Origin: Lentisphaerota bacterium
GTDB taxonomy: Bacteria > Verrucomicrobiota > Lentisphaeria > Victivallales > Victivallaceae
DNA length: 64,000 bases
Assembly (NCBI GenBank): GCA_015061775.1
Contig: SUVY01000007.1
Coordinates: 1-64,000 of the forward strand
Reading direction: 5' to 3'
In this document: piece by piece, positions 8,835 through 17,790 of the stretch
How positions within the stretch are numbered: position 1 is the stretch's first letter
Layout: the number at the start of each line of letters is the position of its first letter
The notes under the pieces: model-generated
Databases searched by the model: none
What the model saw: the letters and a program-made list of their open reading frames with translations, nothing else
What the model was told of the DNA's origin: nothing
Program-made: the position numbers and the translations under genes

Positions 8835-9381
8835 AAAAAGGGGCAGTTGCAAAACCTTATTGTTTCAGCATCGTATGGTGAGGGAGTTTAAGAGGCTGCT
8901 TGCCTCTTAAAAATCTCCCGGCAGGGGAGAGTCCCCTGCACCTCAAGATACGTAAAAATTTCATTTTTCCGTATCTGCCTTTGGGGATTTTTTCGGACTG
9001 CTGTTCTTTTTATTGTGACTTTCCGCTCCCGGCTGTCCGCCTCTTCCCTGCGTTCGGCTCCGGGCGGCATAGTAGCCGCCCCTGAGCAGCCTTTTCTGGC
9101 TGCTCAGGCACTCACATCCGTGCGATGCGCAAGGGTGGATTTCATCCCCCCTTTGAACCCCCTGAGCAGGGCAGCCTGCCCTGCACCTGCCCTGCACCGA
9201 TTTTTCTATCGGTTCAGGGCGACTTAATGCGATGTGTATAGACGACTGGGTATATTTTTTGCGCTGCCGCGCAAACTCACGCGGTTGTTTGCGGCGGTGT
9301 TTGGCGCTTGGGTATGTTGCACGCTGTTGTTCGCGGCGTAATGCACGGCTAAGTTGCGGCGCAGACAATGGCGGGCGGAAT

Positions 9382-9536
9382 ACTTCTCCACATACAATAT
9401 CTCCGTTCACTCCGTTCAACTCCGTTCTTCTCCGTTCGGGAGCCTTCCGTTTTCTCAAGCCGGACTGCGTGGCTTGGCTTCTTTCAAACAATAGAAAAAG
9501 GCTGTTGCACTCCTCTTTCGAGGTTTTGCAACAGCC
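9382..9536. repeat. 155-bp direct repeat copy 2
   Basis: 98% identical to 1-155. Confidence 0.95.
9499..9536 (-). terminator. Rho-independent-type terminator downstream of 9560..10423
   Basis: Minus strand GGCTGTTGC-AAAACCTCGAAAGAGGAGT-GCAACAGCC-TTTTTC. Confidence 0.7.
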
Positions 9537-9559
9537 CCGGGGGAAGACTTCTGGAAAGG

Positions 9560-10423
9560 TCAAAGGTCTTTGAGCATGACGGGAGCAGTGTCTTCTTTGT
9601 TGAGGTACACCGCGTGTTTGCTTTTGAGAGCTGTGGCGTTGGTTCTGATTTTGTACTGGATCGGCTGGTTGAGATCGACGTGACCGTCTGCCCAGAGGGC
9701 GGCACTTCTGCCGTTGTGGTTTGGCATGATTCCGGTGGAGCTGGTGTTGTAGTATTTCCAGGTCGGAGCGACTCTCTTTATCGAAGAGACGTAAGTGCTG
9801 GCTTCAACTACGCACGCCATATCGCTCGGACGCTTCATTCTGGATATCTGGATTCCGGTTCCGCCTATATCATCTTTGTTGCCGGTGAGTGCGAGCATCG
9901 AGGGGTCGGTGTCGGTCTGATTCATAAAGTGACCGTCGGGGTCGTTGAACGTCGCATAGGAGCGGTTTTTGGCTGTTCCGAGTTTTCTTGCCGCATCATA
10001 GCTTGGTGCTTCGCTCGAAGGACAGAAGAACATATCGTATTTCTGGACGTAGTTGCGGCAGATTTTTTTGGCAAGCGGCTTATCTGAGGTGCTGCCGTAC
10101 TTGTTGTAATAATTCCAGGAGATCAGACCGAAGAGCGGAATTCCCTCTTTCATAGTTGAGTCATCAACTTTCGGATACCAGAGCCAGATGACGTCTTTGG
10201 CGTCCTGGGCGTACATCGCCATTCCGAGACCGATCTCTTTCATGTTCGAGGTGCAGCTGCTGGTCTTTGCTCTCTCTCTTGCGCTTGAGAGCGCGGGCAT
10301 CAATATCGCGGCAAGAATAGCGATGATCGCTATCACAACCAACAGTTCGATCAGGGTAAACCTTGCAAGGTTTATCTGTTCATGGTGAACAGATACTTTT
10401 CTCTTTTTGAATGCAGAAAGCAT
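9560..10423 (-). CDS. prepilin-type N-terminal domain / H-X9-DG protein
   Basis: [50 protein letters not shown] (H-X9-DG). Confidence 0.88.
   Translation of the reverse strand: MLSAFKKRKVSVHHEQINLARFTLIELLVVIAIIAILAAILMPALSSARERAKTSSCTSNMKEIGLGMAMYAQDAKDVIWLWYPKVDDSTMKEGIPLFGLISWNYYNKYGSTSDKPLAKKICRNYVQKYDMFFCPSSEAPSYDAARKLGTAKNRSYATFNDPDGHFMNQTDTDPSMLALTGNKDDIGGTGIQISRMKRPSDMACVVEASTYVSSIKRVAPTWKYYNTSSTGIMPNHNGRSAALWADGHVDLNQPIQYKIRTNATALKSKHAVYLNKEDTAPVMLKDL
10373..10395 (-). other. leader-embedded hairpin (10-bp stem, 3-nt loop)
   Basis: Minus strand TATCTGTTCA-CCA-TGAACAGATA within codons VSVHHEQI. Confidence 0.75.
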
Positions 10424-10587
10424 AGTTGAAACTCCTTTTGTTTGGTGTGCTTCATATCGTATGCTGTATATTATACTCTATAAAGAGTGCTTCCGCAAGG
10501 GGGAGTGTTAAAAAAAACACCTTTTTACAGGGAGAACAGTATTTTTTTATTGAATATTTGCTCTTTCAGATATATCTTATAACTGTT

Positions 10588-11325
10588 ATGAGTACAGCGC
10601 AACAACTTTTTACATCCATCTGCCGCCTTGCCGGAGAGGCTGCAGTGAACTACAATATGACCCGGGAGGGCGACCGCGTTCTCGTTGGGCTGTCCGGAGG
10701 CAAAGACAGTTTTGTCCTGATGCACGTGCTGGAGCATCTCCAGAAGGCGGCTCCGGTCAACTTCTCTTTTGCCGCCGCTACGTTTGACCCCGGATTTGAG
10801 GGGTTCGGAACAGAAGAGATCGCCTCATACTGCCGCGAACACAACTGGGAACACCATGTGGTCAAACTCGATATGCCGCAGATAATCCGGGAGAAGTCTT
10901 TTGAAAAGTCTCCGTGCGTGCTCTGCTCGCGGCTGAGGCGCGGAAAACTTTACGGACTCGCCTCGGAGCTCAACTGCAATATCCTCGCTCTCGGACAGCA
11001 CCTCGACGATATAGTCATATCTTTTCTTATGAGTGTCTGCCGCGGGCAGGGAATAAGCACCATGGCTCCCGTGGTGATTCCGAAACAGGAGCATTATCCC
11101 AAAATCATACGCCCTCTGGCATTGGTTCCGGAAAAACTGATAGCTGATTACGCCGCTACGCTTGAGCTTCCGGCTGCCGGAGTCTGCGCCTACAAGGAAC
11201 AGCTTCTTGCCGGAGACCGAGCCAATTTCAAGGCACTTCTTGCCCAGCTTGAGGAGCGTATTCCGGATATCCGTTCCAATATCGCCCGCAGCCTCAAGAG
11301 AGTAGAAACTGAACACCTGTTATAG
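10588..11325 (+). CDS. ttcA: TtcA-like PP-loop ATPase (tRNA 2-thiocytidine biosynthesis family)
   Basis: VLVGLSGGKDSFVLMHVL PP-loop; SPCVLCSRLRRGKLYGLA CxxC; GQHLDDI; ATG at 10588 chosen (MSTAQQLF). Confidence 0.75.
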   Translation: MSTAQQLFTSICRLAGEAAVNYNMTREGDRVLVGLSGGKDSFVLMHVLEHLQKAAPVNFSFAAATFDPGFEGFGTEEIASYCREHNWEHHVVKLDMPQIIREKSFEKSPCVLCSRLRRGKLYGLASELNCNILALGQHLDDIVISFLMSVCRGQGISTMAPVVIPKQEHYPKIIRPLALVPEKLIADYAATLELPAAGVCAYKEQLLAGDRANFKALLAQLEERIPDIRSNIARSLKRVETEHLL

Positions 11326-11418
11326 GTATTGTTATTTGTATGGATAGATAAAAAAGCTATATTATTAATAATAATTATTATACAAGAACTTCGCTTTTCT
11401 TGAAGTGGGCAGGGGGCG

Positions 11419-11472
11419 CGGGGGAAGGGCGAAACCTCTTTTCTCGTGAAAAGAAGTTTCGCCCATCCCCCG
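11419..11472. repeat. dispersed palindrome copy B
   Basis: CGGGGGAAGGGCGAAACCTCTTTTC-TCGT-GAAAAGAAGTTTCGCCCATCCCCCG, 25-bp stem with 2 mismatches. Confidence 0.9.
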
Positions 11473-11523
11473 CATCATCTACCCAAATCAGGAACTGCGC
11501 TTTGCTGTAAAGGAGAATATACT

Positions 11524-12150
11524 ATGAAAGTACTGTTGATCAATGGCAGTCCGCGCAACGGGAGCTGCGTGCATACCGCCCTGAGTGAAATCGCTTCGAC
11601 GCTTGAAACCGAAGGAGTGCAAAGTGAGATTTTCTGGATAGGAAACAAACCCGTTCAGGGCTGTACCGCCTGTTTCCAATGCCATACCGGCGGCAAAGAC
11701 GGCTGCGTATTCAAGGATGAGCTCTACACCTCTCTCGTATCCAAACTCAAGGAGTGTGACGGCATCATCATCGGCAGTCCGGTCTATTATGCCGGTCCCG
11801 CCGGTTCGCTCTGCGCTATCCTCGACCGCGTCTTTTTCTCCGCCGGCCCCTTTCTGCGCGGAAAGCCCGCCGCCTGTGTGGTCAACGCACGGCGCGGAGG
11901 CTGCTCCTCTGCATTCGACCGCCTCAATAAATACTTTACTTTGATGCAGATGCCGGTGGTGAGCAGCACCTACTGGAATGCCACTCACGGCACGTCTCCG
12001 GATGAGGTGAAGCTCGACCTCGAGGGTATGCAAGTGATGCGAAATTTAGCGCGTTCAATGGCGGAGATGCTGAAAAATTATGATGCCTCAAAAGTTCCTG
12101 CCGCCGAAAAGAAGGTGAGAACCAACTTTATCCGGGAGATCGCTGACTGA
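11524..12150 (+). CDS. NAD(P)H-dependent FMN reductase / flavodoxin-fold protein
   Basis: MKVLLINGSPRNGSC; GCTACFQCHTGGKDGCVFKDE; GIIIGSPVYYAGPAG; ATG 11524. Confidence 0.85.
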   Translation: MKVLLINGSPRNGSCVHTALSEIASTLETEGVQSEIFWIGNKPVQGCTACFQCHTGGKDGCVFKDELYTSLVSKLKECDGIIIGSPVYYAGPAGSLCAILDRVFFSAGPFLRGKPAACVVNARRGGCSSAFDRLNKYFTLMQMPVVSSTYWNATHGTSPDEVKLDLEGMQVMRNLARSMAEMLKNYDASKVPAAEKKVRTNFIREIAD

Positions 12151-14966
12151 TGTATCCTGTGACGCTTTCACTCGACGGAGAGTGGGAGTTTTTCTACTCT
12201 CCGCTGAAATTTGTTCCGGAAACAGATGATTTGCCCGTCCGTTCGCTTTTTACAGGGAAAATGGTCACTCCGGGGTACTGGGACGATCACCTCGAACTCT
12301 TCGATGAGGAGGACTTTTTCGGACTTACTGCCCGCTTCAATCCGGATTACCGCAAGCCGCATTTTCCGATGGGCAGATCGCTCACTCCGCACGCTTCGAG
12401 CTGTTTCCTTGTCGGAACAGGGTTCTACTGCCGGGATTTTGATTTGAGCTGTTTCAAGCCGGGAGACCGCGCTGTGCTCACCGTGGGACCCTCCATGTGG
12501 GGGTGTTCGGTATTCTGCAACGGAGTTTTGTCCGGTAAAACCACAGGGTATTCCGTGTCAAGCAGTTACGATGTCACGGATCTGCTCGTTCCGGAAGGAC
12601 GCAATACCATAACGATCGCCGTTGACAATGTCCGCGATGACGGAGGAGCCTACTGCCGCGCAGACGGTTCACATGACGGTATTCCTTTTGGAACACGTCC
12701 GGGGCAGCACCGCGGGCTCGCCGCTCAGGGCTATCAGTCCGAGCGCGGAGGCATCGGCGGAGGCGTCTCACTCAAGGTATCAAGGCAATTTTGTATCGCT
12801 GACGCCTTTATCTCTTATGTCGGAGTCTGCGCCGTCTGGCACGCGGAAGTTGACTGCCCGAAGGGGGCAACGCTGCATTACTCTCTTAAACAGCATGGGG
12901 TGTCTGTCGCCGAAGGAAGCGTTCCCGTTGAAGAAAACAAGTTGGTGTTCGATACCTGCGCTCCTGAAAAACTCTGGAGTGACCGCGCTCCTGAATTGTG
13001 CGATGTTGAGCTTGCTCTTGAGTACTCCGGAACGCTCTGCGACAGAGTGAGTTTCAAATGGGGTGCCGTCAGTTTCGTCTGCCGCGGGACCCAGCTTGAA
13101 GTCAACGGCAGAAAAGTCTATCTGCGCGGAGCTACTGAGCACTGTTATTTCCCTGAGACAGCCAATCCGCACTTCGACAAAGAGAAGTATCTGCGCGATC
13201 TCGGAGTCCTCAAGGATGCCGGATTCAACTTTATCAGATGCCATACCTGGTGTCCTCCTGAGCCGTTCTATGATGCTTGCGATGAGCTGGGTATATTCGT
13301 TCAGACGGAGTTTCCGTCGGTTTACACTTTCGATGAGGTGCGCGATATCCTCAGGATGATACGCCGCCACACCTGCGCTGTGATCGTCTGCGAAGGCAAT
13401 GAAAAGTATATCGACGAATCCGGTATCGACCGCTTGCGCGAGGTCTGCCGCATAGCAAAAGAGATGATTCCGCAGGTCCTCTTCAATCCGCAGGAGGCGA
13501 TACGCGGAGTCGAATACGGTTTCCTTCCGGGACAGAAGACAGTTTCTTTCCCCTTTGAGCACGATGCGGAGCGTTTCAGCAAAATAGCTGAGTTTTCCGA
13601 CCTCTACGGCTCGCTCGGAGGAGGGTATTTCAGTTACAGCCACGATGAGTTTCCCGGAGTTGAGCAGGTCGAAGAGATGCACTCCATCTACCGCAAGCCC
13701 TGCCTCAGCCATGAGATAGGTATTCTGGGAGGCTACCTCGACTTTTCGCTCGAACAACGCTACTCCGGCACCTTTATCGGAACTGATCTCTTTGCCGCCG
13801 CCAGAGAAAATATGCTCAAGCACGGAGTTTATCAGTTTGCCGATACTTACTATAAATATAATACACTCTTCATATCCTCCGTCCGCAAGCAGCTGGTGGA
13901 AAACATCCGCAGCTGTCCATCCATCGCGGGGTACGATTACCTCGGAGCTATCGACACCCATTGGCATCTGGTCGGCTATCCGTGCGGAATATTCAATGAG
14001 TTTTACGAAGAAAAGTACGGAGAAAGCATCGCTGATGTCGCTGTTTACAACGGTGAAAGCATCCTGATTTCCGGAAGAGGCAAGTTCCGCAATATCACAG
14101 CGGGCAGGAGATTTGAAAACGATATCCTGCTCTCCTTTTTCGGAGACCAATCGGCGGATACGGGTTCTCTTGAGTGGTCTCTCTCCTGCGAAAGAGAGGT
14201 GGTTGCAAGCGGAAGCAGCAACTTCGCAGTGCCTGCGTGCGGAAGTGTCTCCTGCATCGGCAAAGTCGCCGCCGATATTCCGCCTTACAGCTGCGGAAAA
14301 GCTCTCGTTCTCGATGTCGAGTGTCTCATCTCCGGTGAAAAGCTCGTCAACTCCTGGAAATTCTGGGCGTTTCCGGAAGCCGCAGAGGATTCCGAAAATG
14401 GGCGTGTCCGCTCTCTCGACCGGCTCTCGGCAGAGGATGTAGAGTTCCTTGAAGCAGGTGGCAGAGTCCTTCTGACCGGAAATTTCCCCGCCAAAAGTAT
14501 GCCTGAGCGTTTTGCTCCGCACACATCCGGCAGGTCGATCGGGCACTCCGGAGCTCTCATACATCCCCACCCCGTCTGGGAAAAGTTTCCGCATGAGGGG
14601 TTCGCCGACTGGCAGTTCTATATGATGATGACCGGTTCAGAGTCGCTGGTGAGCGAACAGGGAGTTCCGGAATACGCTCCCGTCATAGAGCTTATCCCGA
14701 GCTTCAAACTCATCAAGCGCAAGTCTCTGCTCTCAGAGTATCAGGTCGGAAAAGGAAGGCTCATGATTTCAGGACTCCGTCTCGATGCCGATGACCCCGC
14801 CGCAGCATGGATGAAGCATATCCTGATCGAGTATCTCGGAAGCGAAACACTTGCCGACGCTCCGGCGTGGGACAGCTGCGCTCTGAAAGCCGCGATTTCA
14901 GAAAAACACGGAGCCATTTCAACCGGTCAGAAAATCGATGCCGGAGGTCGCCCCACAGGTGACTGA
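12150..14966 (+). CDS. glycoside hydrolase family 2-like protein
   Basis: TLSLDGEWEFFYSPL; VNGRKVYLRGATEHCYFPE; FNFIRCHTWCPPEPFYDACDELGIFVQTEFP; TGATG coupling to previous gene. Confidence 0.85.
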   Translation: MYPVTLSLDGEWEFFYSPLKFVPETDDLPVRSLFTGKMVTPGYWDDHLELFDEEDFFGLTARFNPDYRKPHFPMGRSLTPHASSCFLVGTGFYCRDFDLSCFKPGDRAVLTVGPSMWGCSVFCNGVLSGKTTGYSVSSSYDVTDLLVPEGRNTITIAVDNVRDDGGAYCRADGSHDGIPFGTRPGQHRGLAAQGYQSERGGIGGGVSLKVSRQFCIADAFISYVGVCAVWHAEVDCPKGATLHYSLKQHGVSVAEGSVPVEENKLVFDTCAPEKLWSDRAPELCDVELALEYSGTLCDRVSFKWGAVSFVCRGTQLEVNGRKVYLRGATEHCYFPETANPHFDKEKYLRDLGVLKDAGFNFIRCHTWCPPEPFYDACDELGIFVQTEFPSVYTFDEVRDILRMIRRHTCAVIVCEGNEKYIDESGIDRLREVCRIAKEMIPQVLFNPQEAIRGVEYGFLPGQKTVSFPFEHDAERFSKIAEFSDLYGSLGGGYFSYSHDEFPGVEQVEEMHSIYRKPCLSHEIGILGGYLDFSLEQRYSGTFIGTDLFAAARENMLKHGVYQFADTYYKYNTLFISSVRKQLVENIRSCPSIAGYDYLGAIDTHWHLVGYPCGIFNEFYEEKYGESIADVAVYNGESILISGRGKFRNITAGRRFENDILLSFFGDQSADTGSLEWSLSCEREVVASGSSNFAVPACGSVSCIGKVAADIPPYSCGKALVLDVECLISGEKLVNSWKFWAFPEAAEDSENGRVRSLDRLSAEDVEFLEAGGRVLLTGNFPAKSMPERFAPHTSGRSIGHSGALIHPHPVWEKFPHEGFADWQFYMMMTGSESLVSEQGVPEYAPVIELIPSFKLIKRKSLLSEYQVGKGRLMISGLRLDADDPAAAWMKHILIEYLGSETLADAPAWDSCALKAAISEKHGAISTGQKIDAGGRPTGD

Positions 14967-14995
14967 GCGTTATTGTTGATAGTGGTTGTGATGAA

Positions 14996-15051
14996 GTGGG
15001 GGAAGGGCGAAACTTCTTTTCACGAGAAAAGAAGTTTCGCCCTTCCCCCAC
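14996..15051. repeat. dispersed palindrome copy C (perfect 26-bp stem, 4-nt loop)
   Basis: GTGGGGGAAGGGCGAAACTTCTTTTC-ACGA-GAAAAGAAGTTTCGCCCTTCCCCCAC. Confidence 0.97.
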
Positions 15052-15111
15052 ACCCCCATCCCACTTCAAGAAAAGCGGAGTACTTTTACTTTATTTTACT
15101 TTATTTTATTT

Positions 15112-16053
15112 TTACTTTTTGCTTGGGAGGTCGATGATAACTCCGAGGTTGGCTCCGACGGTGCGCTCAAGACCGAAGCGGTAGGAGTTCATTTTCAAGA
15201 GCTTCTTCCGGTCGTGCAGAAAGAGGGTCGTGGAGCCGCCTCCATCCATATTGAGGGCGTCATCTGCTCCGAGAAATCTGATTATCCGTGCGGTCTCTCC
15301 CACGGTGCAGCCGTTGCTGTATCCCGGTTGTCTGCCGTCGATGACCAGGATATACATGGTTTTGCGCGCGGAGTCCAAGCCGTATGCGGTTCGCGGGGCG
15401 AGGGACTCTTTCTTTTGGATTTTCAGAAGTTTGCCATCCTTTACTATTTGCACAAAACCGCTTATAGCGTGGCGGATTTGTGATATATCTGCGTCCTTTG
15501 CGATATGCATGAAATCACATGAGCCGTCATCTTTCACCACGAATGAGGGACGGTTGCGGTGCGGATAGGAGACCAGCACTTTATCCGATATCAACAGCCC
15601 CATGTGGTCGGCGTATTTGTGTGTCCAGGGGGCTTTCCAGGGACCCCACGGAGGACCGTTGACCGCCAGAACCATGTTTTCCCCCGCTTTGCGCGACTCC
15701 CCGATAAAGTGCCGGGTCTTGCGCCGTGCCGTCCGGATGGTGTATTTCTGTCTCTTCTGGTCGGCGTCCGGCATGGGTTTGCCCCAATCTTTGTCTCTTC
15801 CTGTTACTTTGAAGCGCATTCCGGGAGTGCGCAGGTCGATTTTGACCGCGCAGAGTGCGATAAGACGCGGAGAGGTGAGCTTCATTTTGATATAGCTTAC
15901 TCCGCTGCAAAGTTGTTTTACCTCCGGATTTTTCCAGTCGAATGATGCGGAATTTTGTTCCGCAGACGGTATCGCCGCAGGGACGGATTGCGGTTCGGCT
16001 GCCAGAGTGGACAGCATGAGAAGAACCGGTAACAGATATATGGTGAATTTCAT
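15112..16053 (-). CDS. phosphodiester glycosidase (NAGPA-like) family secreted protein
   Basis: DDALNMDGGGSTTLFLHDRK near the C-terminus; ARTAYGLDSARKTMYILVIDGRQPGYSNGCT; start MKFTIYLLPVLLMLST (upstream ATG 16086 also possible). Confidence 0.82.
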   Translation of the reverse strand: MKFTIYLLPVLLMLSTLAAEPQSVPAAIPSAEQNSASFDWKNPEVKQLCSGVSYIKMKLTSPRLIALCAVKIDLRTPGMRFKVTGRDKDWGKPMPDADQKRQKYTIRTARRKTRHFIGESRKAGENMVLAVNGPPWGPWKAPWTHKYADHMGLLISDKVLVSYPHRNRPSFVVKDDGSCDFMHIAKDADISQIRHAISGFVQIVKDGKLLKIQKKESLAPRTAYGLDSARKTMYILVIDGRQPGYSNGCTVGETARIIRFLGADDALNMDGGGSTTLFLHDRKKLLKMNSYRFGLERTVGANLGVIIDLPSKK

Positions 16054-16094
16054 AACAGAGTTGCTCCACAGTTTTTTGCAGTTCAATTAATATA

Positions 16095-16262
16095 GGCTCT
16101 GTTCCTGACAAAGGTAGGTAAAAGCAAATAAAAAAGTTTTTTCGCTTTTCTTGAAAGGGTGAGAGGGGCGCGGGGAGAGAGGGAAAACTTCTTTTCTCGC
16201 GAAAAGAAGTTTTCCCGCTTTCCCCGCATCATCTCCCCATATCGGGAACAAAGCTTAATAAA
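16095..16262. repeat. dispersed element with palindrome copy D
   Basis: 16171-16226 CGGGGAGAGAGGGAAAACTTCTTTTC-TCGC-GAAAAGAAGTTTTCCCGCTTTCCCCG, 26-bp stem with 2 mismatches; flanks match 8743-8834. Confidence 0.9.
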
Positions 16263-16287
16263 AAATCCATAAGCAGGGGAAGTTTTT

Positions 16288-17592
16288 ATGTCTCTGATAT
16301 ATTTTATACTGCTGGCAATTACAGTAGTTGCATCAGCTGGAATTGTGATATATATTCTGCGCCGTAATGAGTCCGGAGAGGATATCGCCAATAAAATATC
16401 CATACTCGAGCATGATATACAGCGTATGGAGACCCTCATCCGCGAGGAGATGGGGCGCAGCCGTGCTGAGTTGACCAACCTTCTCGGACAGAACCGCGAA
16501 GAGATATCCCGCTCTCTTTCCGCGAACGAAAAGCGCTTCGGAGAGTTCATAATCGCCAATGCCGAAAGGTCCGACGCCTTTACATCGAGCGTCAACAGCC
16601 GTTTTGAGCACATCCGCGAGAGTATGACAGAGAACCTCTCAAAGATACAGGACAGCAACGCCAAAAAGCTCGACGAGATGCGCAAGATCGTGGATGAGAA
16701 ACTCCAGGAGTCTGTCGAAAAGCGCTTCAATGACTCCTTCAAGCTTATAAGCGAGCGTCTTGATGCGGTGCATAAGGGGCTGGGAGAGATGCAGAATCTT
16801 GCCTCCGGGGTCGGAGACCTGAAACGGGTGCTCACCAATGTCAAGACCCGCGGCTGTATCGGAGAAGTTCAGCTCGGAGCCATCCTTGAACAGTACCTTT
16901 CTCCCGATCAGTATCTGGTGACAGCCCAGGTGCGTCGCAACACCCATGAGCGTGTTGAATTTGCCGTTAAAATGCCGGGAAAAAAAGATGAAGAGGGATT
17001 TGTTTTGCTTCCCATCGACTCTAAATTCCCGACCGAGGATTACCAGCGTCTGCTTACAGCGTATGAAAATGCGTCAAGTGAGGATATCGCCGCGAGCGGC
17101 AAAGCTCTTGAAACTGCGATCAAGCGTTTCGCGGGAGACATCCGCAACAAATATATCAATCCTCCAGTTACGACCGATTTCGCATTGATGTTTGTTCCGT
17201 CCGAGGGATTGTATGCCGAGGTGCTCCGGAGACCCGGGCTCTTCGAGCAGCTGCAGCGCGATTACCGGGTGACGGTCGTGGGACCGGCGAACCTTGTCGC
17301 GTTCCTCAATAGTTTGCAGATGGGATTCCGCACGCTTGCCATCGAGAAGCGTTCAAGTGAGGTCTGGAGTGTGCTCGGAGCGGTCAAAACCGAGTTCGGC
17401 AAGTTCAGTGATGTGCTCGAAAAAATGCGTAACCGCCTCGACCTTGCGGTCAAAGAGATCGACAATGCCGGACGCCGCAGCCGCGCCATAGAGCGAAAAC
17501 TCAAGAATGTCGAGCAGCTTCCGGGAGAAGAGGCAACAGCATTGCTCGCTCTTGACGAAGAATTTGAAAATTTTTCAGCTGATGCTGATTGA
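16288..17592 (+). CDS. rmuC: DNA recombination protein RmuC
   Basis: Single TM N-terminus plus coiled-coil; KTRGCIGEVQLGAILEQYLSPDQYLVT; LPIDSKFPTEDYQRL; PPVTTDFALMFVPSEGLYAEV. Confidence 0.93.
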   Translation: MSLIYFILLAITVVASAGIVIYILRRNESGEDIANKISILEHDIQRMETLIREEMGRSRAELTNLLGQNREEISRSLSANEKRFGEFIIANAERSDAFTSSVNSRFEHIRESMTENLSKIQDSNAKKLDEMRKIVDEKLQESVEKRFNDSFKLISERLDAVHKGLGEMQNLASGVGDLKRVLTNVKTRGCIGEVQLGAILEQYLSPDQYLVTAQVRRNTHERVEFAVKMPGKKDEEGFVLLPIDSKFPTEDYQRLLTAYENASSEDIAASGKALETAIKRFAGDIRNKYINPPVTTDFALMFVPSEGLYAEVLRRPGLFEQLQRDYRVTVVGPANLVAFLNSLQMGFRTLAIEKRSSEVWSVLGAVKTEFGKFSDVLEKMRNRLDLAVKEIDNAGRRSRAIERKLKNVEQLPGEEATALLALDEEFENFSADAD

Positions 17593-17646
17593 AAATCTTA
17601 AATATAGTTAATATCTCAACCGAAGCAAACAAGCGTTTTGTGCATG

Positions 17647-17675
17647 TTGACAAAATATAACCAATGTGCTATATT
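17647..17675 (+). promoter_or_regulatory. sigma70-like promoter
   Basis: TTGACA-17-TATATT upstream of 17791..19125. Confidence 0.65.
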
Positions 17676-17790
17676 TAAATGTATAACAAAATAGCGTTTA
17701 TCATCGATTCAAAAACGCTTTCACAAAAATTGGAGCAATGCCTAAATATAATGGTATCTTAAACAAACCACTAAAAAGAAAGGTGAAAAA

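Larger units (their letters stand above)
8840..9538. repeat. about 700-bp hairpin-rich non-coding element with terminal inverted repeats
   Basis: GGGGCAGTTGCAAAACCT (8840-8857) versus reverse complement of AGGTTTTGCAACAGCCCC (9521-9538), 17/18; multiple internal hairpins. Confidence 0.65.

Noticed and set aside
9081-9108. CCTGAGCAGCC hairpin as a simple Rho-independent terminator
   Set aside because: No T-tract follows on either strand; better viewed as part of the structured element.
8840-9538. Insertion sequence with transposase
   Set aside because: No transposase ORF and no clear target-site duplication; only a non-autonomous element or ncRNA can be proposed.
8961-9573. Overlapping ORFs on both strands (8961..9563 -, 9232..9573 +, 9368..10087 +)
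   Set aside because: Fall in the hairpin-rich repeat region, low-complexity Arg-rich translations, no domain and no consistent RBS; treated as non-coding.
12780-14594. 604-aa minus-strand ORF
   Set aside because: Antisense shadow of the GH2 gene 12150..14966, which has clear family motifs; antisense product has no recognisable domains.
14761-15184. ORFs with the shared peptide GEGRNFFSREKKFRPSP on both strands (14761..15069 -, 14996..15184 +), and similar in 16083..16844 -
   Set aside because: The peptide arises from translating the perfect palindrome on either strand; not a real protein family.
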